A DNA stretch of 64,000 bases, from assembly GCA_902728285.1 (NCBI GenBank), contig CACVBU010001044.1:934039-998038 (forward strand). The letters are read 5' to 3'. This DNA is from Clytia hemisphaerica. Taxonomy: Eukaryota; Cnidaria; Hydrozoa; Leptothecata; Clytiidae. The notes beneath the pieces are model-generated. The model worked only from the letters and a program-made list of their open reading frames with translations. It did not search any database and was not told the DNA's origin. Positions 32,804 through 44,666 of this stretch are shown here, one piece after another; positions within the stretch are counted from its first letter, which is position 1, and each line of letters begins with the position of its first letter. A program made the translations under genes and the position numbers.

Positions 32804-35800
32804 ATGAAAGACATGAAGAATGGAAACTTTAAAAAGGTAGCTCATTCAGAAATATTATCATCGTTGGCAAGTCAGAGTGGTGAATTCATAAAAAAGAATT
32901 ATCAATTCAAGATGTGGCATACTCAGTCGATGATGCCTGGTGTTCCACAGCAAATGCACGGTGCAGGATTTATTTATCCAAATTTCTACCCACAACAACA
33001 TCAACAGGTAAATTTACATGTCCAACTTCTCCGCCGTTGCTACATGATAGAGCCGCTTAACTTTTTGATTTGAAAGAGTGGACTTGACACAAAAATTTTT
33101 TAATCTTTGCTTATAAGTCTTGAAAGAGTTTTGAATACTGAGAACTAGAACCGCTAAAAAATATCAAAAAAATATTAAAGTCTTCCCATCATGTTTGATC
33201 TCGTCTCTTCTAATACAGTCGGCTCTCTCTCTAATTCGATGTTCAAGGAACCAAAAATCATTTTCAAAATAAAGAAAGATTCGAGGCTAACGAGTTACAA
33301 AGAAAGTTTGATACCGCTCTTCTGCTGTGGGGACCAATTATTTAATTCGAATTACAGAAAGATTAAAATGGTAGAATAACAGAGGTGCAAATTAGAGAGA
33401 AAGTTGACTGTTTTTTTATTTAAGTTAGCCATGTGCCTTCTAGCATTTCAAGTCTTGCTTGCTTGCCTCCATTTACCGGAGGAATCATTCTTGTAAAGAG
33501 ATTTCTATATAGTACCGATAAAACGATCTTTAATTCGTGCATCTTAAATGTTGCGAGGAAAAAAAAAGGTGTACAAAGATTAATGTGACTAAGGTATCTA
33601 GCAGAGATGTAGTTGGAGCAGTGGTCAGATATAAATTTTCTGTCCCCTATATCGCTCAATTTGAACAACAAGTGGCTTTGTGGTTTTAGAGATGCTGGCT
33701 AAATTGATCTGGCCTGCCAGGGTGCAGTATGCAGTGCTGATGAGTCCTAATAAGGGCGAAATGCATATGCTGCTCTGCCACTCAAATATCCTGAGTCATA
33801 GTTGGACAGAAATTCTTGATTTCTTCACATATTTTTGTTGTTTTTTTAGATTGAAACATATCTTGGTGAAATCACAGCCTGGAGAGAGACATGTGTACAA
33901 AAAGATATCGAAATGAAATCCCTAAAAGTAAAACTGTTAGCTGTTAACGACAGAAATGAAGGGTTGAATCACAAGACCGCTCAGCGAAACCAACTTGGCG
34001 GAAGCGGTTCGGTACTGCTGCAAAACGCTGAGGAGCGCATCTCAGAATTGGAGGCAGCCTTGAAAACGGAAAGAGAAGGTTACGAGAAAACCAAAGCTCT
34101 CGAATTTAAAAGGAATCGTACATTAGTGTTGACCAAAGTAAAGGATTCTTTGTGTCAAATTAGTTTATTAAAAAAGAAGCTCTCTCGTGAAGAAAGAGAA
34201 AATAAGGAAAGTCGATCACTGCTGATCGATATGGAAGACAAGCTAGTGGACGCCAACAACAGAAAATACAACATAAAAAAGAAATTGTTTAGGGCTACTA
34301 AAGAAACTGAAGAACTCAAGAAACAACAAGAGATCCTTGAGAAGTCCAATGTTATGAAGACTATAGAACTACAAAAGTGTTCAAAAGAATTGGCTTATAC
34401 CAAAAATAAGTTGGCGCAAATGGATGAAAAACAGACTGTTTTAGAGGCAAACGTGAACCAGTTGAAGATAGAAAATCAAATTTTGCGACTTGCAAAAGCT
34501 GATGTCGAGTCAATCCATGCTACCGTACTGGCAGAAAAGGATGAAAAGTTAGCGCAACTGAACACGGAACATAACAACCGACTGGAAATAATGGAGGAAA
34601 ATATGAATAAACTTAAGGTTGAAAACAGTCTTTTGCGATTAACAAAATCCGACGCCAAGGGAGTGCATGACACTGAGATTGATAGGATGAAGGAGGAAAT
34701 GGCTCGGTTGAAGAAAGACCAAAAGGTCCAGGAATCTATTAGAATGGACGAGATAGATCGAGTAAAGAAATTGAATAGCACGTCGAGGGAGGAGGTGACC
34801 GAGAAAGAAAGAGATCACCAAGAGTTGTTGTCTAAGAAGGGAGCAGAAGTCAAAGGATTACAGTGCAAGCTTGATCAAATGAATGAAGAAAAGCTCAATC
34901 ATGAAAAAGAAGACACTAAAAGAAAGAATGAAACGGAAGGCGTGATGAAATTGAATGCCAAATTAAAGCTAGAGGTAACTCAAGCAGCATCGAGGCACGA
35001 AGAAGAACTTGGTAAAATGTCAGCTGACATGAAAGAGTTAGAACAACAATTTGCTGAATTGAACCACGACAAGATGAACTATAATAAAAAAATGGAAGAT
35101 GAATTTAACCAATTAAAACACACCTTGACTGAATCGAAGGAAGAAAACTTAACCCTTGAGAAGAAGATGAAAGAAGAATCCAGAAAGATATCCAATTTGG
35201 AAAATCGACTCAATAGTCGGGAAGTTGAGATCCGTGGCCGTTCGGAGGAAATCTCGACAATGTCAAAGAAAGCGGCAAGTGATCAAAAGGAAATCAGCAA
35301 ATTAAGAGTATCCTTAGAGAATCACCAAAGCAAGCTGACAAGCGAGAAGAAAAGAAATGATTTATTGATCAGGCAACGAAATTGCTATAGAGATGAGGTA
35401 AAGCATCTTTTACGTTTCGTTTACAAACAGGCACTTTCTTTTCACCTTTATAGAACCTTCGAATTAGAGAGAGGGTTCAATTAATTATCAATGTTTCTTA
35501 ATATAATTTATACTACAACATATCACATCCTAAATGTTTTTCAAAATCTTCTTCAGTTATCTCTATTTACACCATATATTTCAATGACCTTTCCATAAAT
35601 TACGTCACGACATCACTTGCCTCGTATTCAAACAATTACCATGGTTATTATGTCCCTTGAGACATTAAATGATTTTTTATGAATAGAAAGTAGTTTTAAT
35701 AAAACCCACTGGGAGTTAATCACCATGGCAATAATTTCGAAACGAGGCAAGCGATGTTTGTGACGTAATTTAAGAAAAGGTTTATTCACCACTTAAATTT

Positions 35801-37018
35801 TTAGGATTTACAAAGTTTTGTAAATAATCATAAGTTCTGTATTTCCCGTAGGTACATACGAAATCTTTAGAAGTGACTCGAATATCGAAAAAGCTGGATG
35901 CCACAAAGGCGTATCTCCAAAAGGTTAAAGCCGACGGTGCCAACCAAAAAATGAACAGCATGACAGCTACAGCACCGTCCAAGAAAAAACGTAGGAGAAA
36001 AAGCAACAAGCAAGCTGCCACACAAAATTCAATTGAAACTACACAAGCCAAATCCCTTGAAATTGTCATTACTAAGAATGATACGGCATTAACTAGCAAT
36101 AAAAAAGACGGACAAGTTCAGCAAAACACAGATCTACGCAACATGACCATGAACAACGAGGCTAAAAAACCACTGCAAGAAAGGTATACACATTTTTCTT
36201 ATAAGAACAACTTATATAAGAACATAAGGCTTCGATGGACAACATATTAAGAATAGGCTTTGCGGACTCTAAAGCATCCGATTTCTTAGGAAAAAAATAC
36301 TCAAAAAAACGGTGAAAATAAGAACATGTTAAGAACATTTTTAGGCTTATAACTCAAAAAGTTAAGAACATACCAAGCGCCTACCAAGGCTTCAAAAATT
36401 TTAGATGTTCTTATAAAAAACGTGTAGATTAATCGAAGGTTGAATACGAAGGCGAATTCCCTTGTCTGTGCCGTATAGAGATTTTTTTCATGTTTTTTAA
36501 ATTAGCTTCCGCCATTTTTGAAGAAATCATTCGGTTTGCGTAAGGAATCGCTCCTACAAATTCGAAAGTTTAACACGGCTTTGTTTTTTCTAAATAAGAG
36601 TGATATCGTTTGCTTACTCTGATTCACTAGCTTTTTCAGATTGGATTGACACGGATGTGGGTAGCATAATATAACAGTGGTAAACATGATAAACTTCTAT
36701 ATATGGATAGGCTACGATTTCTCAGGCTATTTTCTTAGCTTGATTGTAGACAGATATATACATATAATAGATATCTGTTTCTCTTTTACGACCTAAAAAC
36801 ATTCAAGTCTAAACTAATCTTCTATATTCTATCTCTTCATTATCAGTCGAAGAAAACGCAAGCCCGAAGTTTCACGAACGAAAAAATGTGAGCTTGGAAT
36901 AGAGACAGAACGAAGTTGGTCTTTTTATGATACATCGTTAATGGCGTTTTGCTTCACATTGTGGTTCGCCATGGCTAATATTTGCACTTGCGTCAGCAAT
37001 GATGACCCATTCTGGTAG
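32804..37018 (+). CDS. Long coiled-coil protein (~751 residues), four exons
   Basis: Exons 32804-33007, 33850-35397, 35852-36183 and 36847-37018 join through GT-AG introns with matching phases (0, 0, 2) and no internal stop. Exon 1 gives a short Met/Gln/Pro-rich head (MPGVPQQMHGAG). Exon 2 is almost entirely charged heptad coiled coil, about residues 100-580, rich in K, E, L and M. Exon 3 adds a basic stretch, PSKKKRRRKSNK, and exon 4 begins RRKRKPEV, both possible nuclear or RNA-binding signals. The last 32 residues hold a hydrophobic segment, SLMAFCFTLWFAMANICTCV, which could be a C-terminal membrane anchor. The family is not recognised. Coiled-coil similarity to myosin tails or golgins would be expected and is not diagnostic. 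Confidence 0.75.
36189..36424. mobile_element. MITE of the CACGTTTTTT family sitting on the intron 3 donor
   Basis: Ends are TA|CACATTTTTCTTATAAGAAC and GTTCTTATAAAAAACGTG|TA. The TA target lies within GTATAC, the donor of the coiled-coil gene, so from the sixth intron base on, the intron begins with the element. Confidence 0.8.
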
Positions 37019-37537
37019 TACGGTCTTAACTCCCAAATCATATGACACACGTATAGAATAACTTTGTAGAATAACGATTTTTAACCCTGGACTTTTATAT
37101 TTTTTTATCACTTTTTATATTGAAAATAAATAAAACTAATCTTAAAAATCCCAATGCTTTCGACATTATTCCTGATCCCAAAGTATTGGTTGTTTGACGT
37201 TTATCCTCCTTCAACTGAAGGAAAACAGCGAGATTGCTTAATATTTCTAGCCCGTCAATGCCTCAATATGCTGGTCCTGATCAAAACCTAACATTTGATT
37301 AGACTTTCCTTATCTGAGAAATTCGGCACTGTTGGAAAACCAAAACTTAAAGGGGCATTAATGTAGTAAAATGTAAACATTGCGCGAACCACGTGTCATC
37401 AAAGAGAACAATTAAAATCACGTGTCCAAAACAAACTTGTAAAACAATTGAAAGAATCAAAATCGACCATCTTTGTTTTGATTTTTTATATTGACAATGT
37501 GACATTTGTTTTGATTTTGTATCCGGTTGCATACGGT
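37019..37537. other. No gene (3' flank of the coiled-coil gene)
   Basis: AATAAATAAAACTAA near 37124 could serve as poly(A) signal for the coiled-coil gene. Nothing else is supported. Confidence 0.4.
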
Positions 37538-37982
37538 CCCGGGGGGGGTACTTAGGCAAAAATGGGTGCTGGGTATGTGCGTGCCTTAAGGGTAGGGTTT
37601 TTCACCCTCCCAAAGTCTCTCTAAGGGTTACCAAAACAACAAAAGTCAAAATCAGTCTCTCTAAGGGTCGGTTTTTTCACAAACTCGGGTCAAAGAAAAG
37701 TGAAAAGTCAAAAAAGTGAGAACATTTTTAAAAAAAGTGAGAAAATTTTTCAAAAATTAGAGAAATTTTTCGAAAATTGGAGAAATTCTTTTAAAAATCG
37801 AATTTCTTTGGCCCATTATAGAAATTTTTTGTGAAAAAGTCTCTCTAAGGGTTGGGTTTTTCTACACTGAGTCTCTCTAAGGGTCACCTTTTCACCAAAA
37901 TTCAGTCTCTCTAAGGGTAAGGCTCCAGAGGTCTGGCACGCACATACCCGACACCCATCAATCCTAGTACCCCCCCCCCCGG
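37538..37982. mobile_element. CCCGGGGG-ended non-autonomous element with 9-bp target duplication
   Basis: GCATACGGT flanks both sides (37529-37537 and 37983-37991). The ends are inverted: GGGGTACTTAGG ... ATGGGTGCTGGGTATGTGCG against CGCACATACCCGACACCCAT ... CTAGTACCCC. Internally the word GTCTCTCTAAGGGT recurs at least five times. No coding frame; transposase class not determined. Confidence 0.85.
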
Positions 37983-38788
37983 GCATACGGTTTGTTTACA
38001 AATTTTGTCAGTACTTTAATACACCTTTAAGCACAAGACACCAAACAATATATTTAAAATAAGTATATCAGAGCTGAGTTGAATTTAAATGGATAAATTC
38101 GATTTAAAGTAAATATTTCTTTTTCACTGAAAATTTGTTACAATCGTTAGAAAGAGCGAGATATTCCATTATTACACATGCAGCTGGCAGCTCTTTATCG
38201 AAATAAGAAGTTTTGACTTAGTAGCATTAAACTTTAGAAAAGGTAGAAAACTTCCCGAAACAGGAATAGCAGGGGAGAAGGCATGTTTCCCGATCGGGAA
38301 ATGGCCATAGCAATAGACGATGCCTCTTATAAAGAATGATAAATAGATAGTATTGACCGTGTACAATCTCGGACAAAAGGTCTGTAGACTTTTCAAAAAT
38401 TTTTTTTAGCAATTTTCAGCCTAAAGCAAAATAATAGCAGCAAAAATTTGGACAATATTTGACTCGATTTTAGAAAACACATCCCTATATAAGTTCGGTT
38501 AAAACTGTTTGAAAAGAGGAAAAAATTATAGTTTCTTGTCATTTTTTTCCAATCTGAGGCTGGGCATGGTTTATGGGATACAACATAACTCTCTCCCAAC
38601 ATTTGGGGAGGGGATGACAAAATCTCTAAGGTATGTTTTGTGCTTGGAAAAATAAACCTTATACTTGCGGTCAGTATTAAATATTCTTATAAATCAATAA
38701 AAGATCGGAAGAGGAATTCCATTTCAAAAATGATGTATCTTTGACGTCAATTGTCAGGACGATGCTTTAAATGTAAGAGCATGATCTA

Positions 38789-39018
38789 CAGGGTGTCCCT
38801 AATAAAAGTATCGAGTTTGAACATGCGATTGAGTAGAAAAGTTTGTGTGTGTTATCGCTAAAATATAATAACGTTCTCCATCACATAGGCTCATTACAAA
38901 AGGTATAACTGACAAAGAAAAAAGAGGGAGAGCTTAAAATACAATTTTGTGAATACACACTTAAAACTTTCTACTCAATCGCATGTTCAAACTCGATACT
39001 TTTATTAGGGACACCCTG
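38789..39018. mobile_element. Tc1/mariner-like MITE with TA target duplication
   Basis: TA|CAGGGTGTCCCTAATAAAAG at the left is mirrored by CTTTTATTAGGGACACCCTG|TA at the right; 230 bp, no frame. Same family as 28102-28393. Confidence 0.9.
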
Positions 39019-39499
39019 TACATAAAATTACTTTATTTATAAGAAAATATTAAAAGAGGAGAATCAGATCTAAATCTCCTCACACAAAACCCCCCATTGT
39101 TTGATTCTTTAAAGTCCAATCTAAAAAAAATTAGCGGTCCCCGCTTTTTAGTAGATTTCTCTTGAGGGCAAAAAAGAAATGATTCCACATAAATACCTCG
39201 TTGGAGAGATAATGTCAAGTGGAGTCATTACATGTAAAGTCATACATGAAAGCTTCGGAGAGTTAACAAAAACTGAAAATGTAGATGAAAAATGAAAATA
39301 AAAAAGCAACATGCTGAATGGACCTACCTGATGATGAAAGCTAGATAATAAGGCAATAAGGAGAAAAATGAAAACAATCAGTCAGACGATATAGCGTTTT
39401 GCGAAAATGCATAAAACATCAAATTTTATCATTGATTGTTGATGGGGGAAGAGGGAAGGGGAGTAGGGAAAATAGAAATAGAAAGTTCTGGTTGCAAAA

Positions 39500-40150
39500 A
39501 GCAGTGTTATTGACAATTGAATCATGCTTAATGGTGGGCATTGTTATCAATAATGTATTTGAGTGAAAAAAACAAAGAAATAAGGAAAAAGTCAAATGAA
39601 AATCTGCAAAAACGGCGATTATCGGCATTTTCAGCCGGAAAAGATTTTTTTCAAAAAAAAACAAACTCGGTCATGTTTTGAGTATTGCGAATACGCATCT
39701 TCCTGCAAAAAATTCGAGAAAATGTCAAAAAACCGGGTTTTCCGGGCATATTTCCGGCATTTTCGGCCGGAAAGAAATGTTTTACGAAAATCGGGCTCCG
39801 TCATATTTTAGGAATTGTCATCTTGCATCAGTGTGCAAAATTTCATAGAAAAATATAAAGTACAGCTCGAGAAATTCAAGAAATACTGTCTTTCCGGCGA
39901 AAATAGGTTGTTCCGGCGATTTTTGAATAGTTCCGGCTTCAAAAATCAATTTATTTGAAAATTGAAGCATGCTTGATGGTGGGCATTGCTATTAGTAATG
40001 TTTTTGAATGAAAAAACAACCAATTATAAGAAAATCCAGAAAAACGGCGATTTCCGGCATATTTCCGGCATTTTGGGCCGGAAAAAAATTTTCTTAAAAA
40101 ATCGGACTCAGCCATGTTTTGGGCATTGTTGATATGCATCTTTGAGCAAA
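39500..40150. repeat. Imperfect tandem units before the DIRS-like ORF
   Basis: ATGGTGGGCATTG with TTTTTGAATGAAAAAA-like flanks occurs at about 39532 and 39974, each followed by CGGCGATT..CGGCATTTTC.GCCGGAAA. A half unit lies at about 39730-39800. These may be the terminal or promoter repeats of the DIRS-like element. Confidence 0.6.
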
Positions 40151-40447
40151 AAATCAGAAAAAACTAATGAGCCAATCTCGAGAAAAGCTGGTAACAGACG
40201 GACGGACGAGCGGACGAACGGACGGACATGGGTTAAGTTTCGGGCGAGGGCACGAAATTGTGGTTAGTGGCGGTAGACAAGAAGACCGCCCGCGACTCTT
40301 CCCAGTCCTCTCATGTATGTTGTTGTACCCAGACCCCGCGTGTTCTTCCTTCATCGACCCACTCAGTATTCGGTCGTGTTTTCTTTTGAGTATTTTTTGT
40401 TGGAAGTTTTAAATTTTCGTTTTGCTCGCACACAATCACATTTCATA

Positions 40448-41813
40448 ATGCCAAGCAGATCCACATCGTCGAAGAAGACCACAATGCCCGACAACGAACG
40501 CTCCACCAACGATTTGGGAAAACTCACAGTAACGGAGCTAAAGAACAAACTAAAACACTTAAAGCTCCCCGAAGAAGGAAGAAAATCAGACCTTCAACAA
40601 CGACTATTCAATCACTATCATCCCCCATCAAACCCTACCACCGCTAATATTCAACTGGCCGACATCTTGCACGAATTCCAGACCTTACGCACGGAGGTCA
40701 ATTCACTCAAAAACAAGCAAACATCCCAACCATCGCCATCACGCTCATCATCTCAATTAGTAGACCCCTGTATCACTTCTGTCGAAAACCCGACACAAAA
40801 ACACGGCACTTTCGTGATAAGTAATGACCCTGTTGCACCGCACCAAAACATTAGTCAGCAATTTATTTCAGACGAACAACAAGAACAGCCATTCGACTTC
40901 CAGCAAACACATACACAACAACATCATCAACATCTTGGGCTTCAAGGTAAGTTTACTCAAAATTACCCATACTCCCCCCCCAGGTACAAAAATTAGGAAG
41001 AGTGAATATATAGACTTTGATGATATCCTGCCCCCTCCACCATCCACCAACAACTCCACCGAACTGCTTGGTTTCCAGCTTGATGCCAACAACAACCTCC
41101 TCCTTAAACCGAATCAAACCAAAGTTAAAATACGGGACTACCCCTCTTGGATATGTGCCTGGAATCTCTATTATCAAGCGACACTACATTACCAGCCGGA
41201 AATGCACTTTAAGCTTTTCAGTTACTTCAAAGTCATGGCAACATTAGCACGTAAACACAGGTTCGATTGTGTGTACTTGTACGACAAATCCCAACGTCAA
41301 ACACTAGCCGCACAACATGCTTTACCAACAGACCTTTGCACCGCATCCTGGACAAATATCAACGAGGAGCTCTTCAATACCTACCTACGTGACAAGTTAC
41401 TTCCCTCCTGTTTCCATTTCTCATCGTTCGGTCATTTTGCATCTTCATGTCCCTACAAACCAAACACCCGTGCAACCATGAAGCAAAATCCTTACGTTTA
41501 TGTAGCCGACAAAACTTTTCGGAATGACAACAACGCTCTTCATCATGGCCCAGCACCGGACAAAACAACACACCACGATTCCAAAATAACTCCTCTAGCA
41601 CGCAACTCTGCAAGCGATATAACCACTATGGATCCTGCAGTTTTCCTGGGTGCAGATACGCCCATATGTGCAATAAATGTCTCACCCTCGGCCACCCAGG
41701 ATCAAGGTGCCAAGCTTCATCCTCAGCAACCCGTACATCATTCAGACCTTCATCCGGCTAATCCCCTACCAGAAGGTATCGTCACACCTGTACATATTAA
41801 AACTTTTCTTTAG
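40448..41813 (+). pseudogene. DIRS-like retroelement ORF1 (SAP domain and zinc knuckles), with a 37-nt intron-like gap
   Basis: From ATG 40448 the frame encodes a SAP-like helix-turn-helix (LGKLTVTELKNKLKHLKL, about 40517-40610), a motif that binds AT-rich DNA. At 40947-40983 a GTAAGT...CCCCCAG stretch of 37 nt separates two frames that join exactly (phase 1), then runs on to 41813. At about 41590-41700 a shifted frame carries Cys/His clusters (CNKCLTLGHPGSRC, a CX2CX4HX4C knuckle), so a frameshift lies near 41580. Gag-like role by analogy with DIRS elements. Confidence 0.65.
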
Positions 41814-43050
41814 CTCTATTAGATTACCCAGATCAAGAAACTTGTAAATATTTGATTGATGGCCTCACTTACGGCTTTGATATTGGTTACACTGGTCCAC
41901 ATTCTGCGTGAACACCAAAAAACTTAAAATCAGCATTAGAACACACAGACGCCGTCACAACAGCAGTCTGTAAAGAGTTAAAGCGTAAACACACCTCAGG
42001 ACCATTCCTACAACCTCCAATTCCTAATTTACACTGCCCACCACTCGGTTCGAGGGAAAAAAAAAGGATGGGACACGACGACTGATCATGGATCTCTCAC
42101 AACCAACAGGTGAATCGATCAACGAGGGCATTGCCAAAGAGGACTTTACAGTAAAGTATGCAAATTTCGACCAAGCTACAGAACTTGTTTTTAAATCAGG
42201 AAAGAACTGTCTCATGACAAAGATAGACATTCAACACGCATTCCGCCTTCTGTTCAACCATCTCAGTGGGTATTGCTCGGCATCCATTGGAGAGACATGT
42301 ACTTTGTTGACACTCGTCTACCCTTCGGGCTACGCTCATCGCCAGCCATTTTCAATTCTTTTACGGATGTAGTACACTGGATCCTGCAGAACAAATACAA
42401 ACTCCAGGACTCTACACACTACTCTGACGATTTTCTATTTGTCCACGAACCTTCACTACAAAAGGCTCGACTTGAGGTCCAGACCGCACTGTCCGCTTTC
42501 CAACATTTAGGAATTCCCACCGCTGATGACAAGACTGAAGGTCCTGCATGCCAATTAACATACCTAGGTATCGAAATCGACTCTTCGAAACAGATCATTC
42601 GAATACCCAACGACAAATATTCTGAACTCATGGAAAGTTTACCATTTTGGATTTTGCGTAGAAAATGTACAAAAAAGGAACTGCTATCATTCATTGGGAA
42701 ACTATCACTTGTTTGTAAAGTTGTTCGACCAGGTCGCATCTTCCTACGCAGGCTAATGGACATTTCAATGTCCGTGAAAAAACTCCATTATCATATTACC
42801 TTGAATAGCGAAGCCCGTGCAGACATTCAATGGTGGATCGACTTTCTCCCAACGTGGAATAAAACATCTATCATCCCAGATCCTTTCACCATACTATCCA
42901 GTGACATTAAACTTCATACAGACGCATCCAACATAGGACTTGGTGCAATTTATCGGAACGCCTGGATACAGGCAGCCTGGCCAATAAAATTCTCCACTAA
43001 TAAACAATATAACATTGACTTTAAGGAACTAATAACAATTGTAATTGCCT
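41814..43050 (+). pseudogene. DIRS-like reverse transcriptase and RNase H, broken and truncated
   Basis: RT begins in fragments near 42060 (LIMDLSQP), changes frame near 42260, and continues as 42273-43050. Visible are LPFGLRSSPAIF, the catalytic box HYSDDFLF (variant of YADD), LTYLGIEID and LLSFIGKLSLVCKVVRPGR, then an RNase H start LHTDASNIGLGA. The combination and order are those of DIRS-group elements rather than Ty3/gypsy. An in-frame stop near 41910 and the frame change show decay. Everything after the RNase H, including any recombinase, is lost at the junction at about 43050. Confidence 0.75.
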
Positions 43051-44294
43051 CTTTCATAAATTTACTAAACGTTCTCGGTTTATACTGTGAACCATTGTCT
43101 GAAACAAGTTCTTTGGGAATGCCATGTCTTGAAAAAATCTGTTTCAATACGTCTATAACCGTTAACGAGTTTGCTTTCGACAGAAGATAATGGGCAACTT
43201 TGGTTTTGATGGTTGTAATCGACAACATGTCTGGCATGCTTTTACTTTCATTTCAATGTCCGAATTCATACCCGGCCAATAAACATTTTGTCGTGCTCTA
43301 CGTTTACATTTCTCTGTTCCAAGGTGTCCTTCGTGTATTCTTTCTAAAATTTTTGTTCTCATTTTTTTGGGATTACAATTCTCTCTCCATTTATGATCAA
43401 ACCGTCGATCTTGATGATCGAGCTTCTGTGTTCCCAGTATGGTAAGCTGTTTTTGGGACAATAATTTCGAGTTTTTGGCCATCCTTCACGAATTTACTCC
43501 GAAACTTCTTTCAATATAAAAACGTCTTTCCCTGTTTCTGAACGTAGTTTCTGTAACATTGGATCACTGGCTGGTAAACTGTTCATTATCGCGTTAACAT
43601 AAAGTAACATTTCTCTTTCCATTTCATAGTCCTCCTTAGTTGGCATTGATGTGGGAGCTCTCCAAAATGCATCAGCGTCGTCTAAGTCCTTTCATGGCAC
43701 GTGGCTAGCGGTAAAATTATACTTTAATAATTTCATTCTCAAATATTGAAGTCTTGGTGACAAGTCACATATTAGTTTTGAGTTCATTATCGGTATCAGA
43801 GGCTTGTGGTCGGTCTCAAGTTCGAAATGTTTGAGACCTTGTAAGTACATATTCAGTCTCCATATACTCAACGTTAATGCCAGCATTTCCAATTCGATAG
43901 GATAGTAATTCGCTCTGATGGTGATAGAAATCGTGACGCGCAGTCTACTGGTTTCCATAGCCCTTCGCTATCTTATTGATACACTATGACACTAATTCCG
44001 TTCAGTTTGCTACCGTCTGTTCTTACTTTAGTTTTCTTTCTCACATCATACAAAGCTAATGTGGTAGATGACAACAACCCTTCCTTTACATTTTGAAATG
44101 TCTTTTCATGTTCCGGCGTCCACAAAAATTCGTTTTTGGTACTCAATAATTCACGCAACAGATCTGCTTTTTCTGAGAGTTTTGGGCAGAATCTAGACAT
44201 TTGTTGAGCCATGCCTAGAAATCGTCGGAGTTCGGTAATATTTGTTGGAGATGGATATTCACTAATTGCTTCCAATTTTTCGTTTATCGGTTTA

Positions 44295-44666
44295 CCTTAT
44301 TGGTATATATTTTCGCGTGTTACAAATTTTCGCGGGTACTTAATTTCGCGAGTTTTTTGGTCAATTTTCGCGAAATTTAATACTGTTTAAATTTTTCAAA
44401 ATTACAAAATCGCGAAATTAAATACACGCGAAAATCTTTTTCTTAATATTTTGTTAGTATTTTTACATCAAAAACGTTGTGTTTCAAGCAAAATCAGTCT
44501 TTTTCTTGCTTTATATTCCCACTTTCTGAAAATACCTAGTTTAGTGAATCGCGAAATTTAATACACGCGAAAATTTTCCAGAAGTCGGCAATCGCGAAAT
44601 TTAATACACGCGAAACACGTTTTTTCGAAAAAATTTGTAACACGCGAAAATATATACCAATAAGGG
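44295..44666. mobile_element. MITE with CCTTATTGGTATATATTTTCG ends inside the gypsy pol
   Basis: The left end CCTTATTGGTATATATTTTC is mirrored at the right (GAAAATATATACCAATAAGG) and TA flanks both sides. Internal words TTTCGCG and CGCGAAA alternate through the element. It cleanly separates two parts of the same pol gene. Confidence 0.85.
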
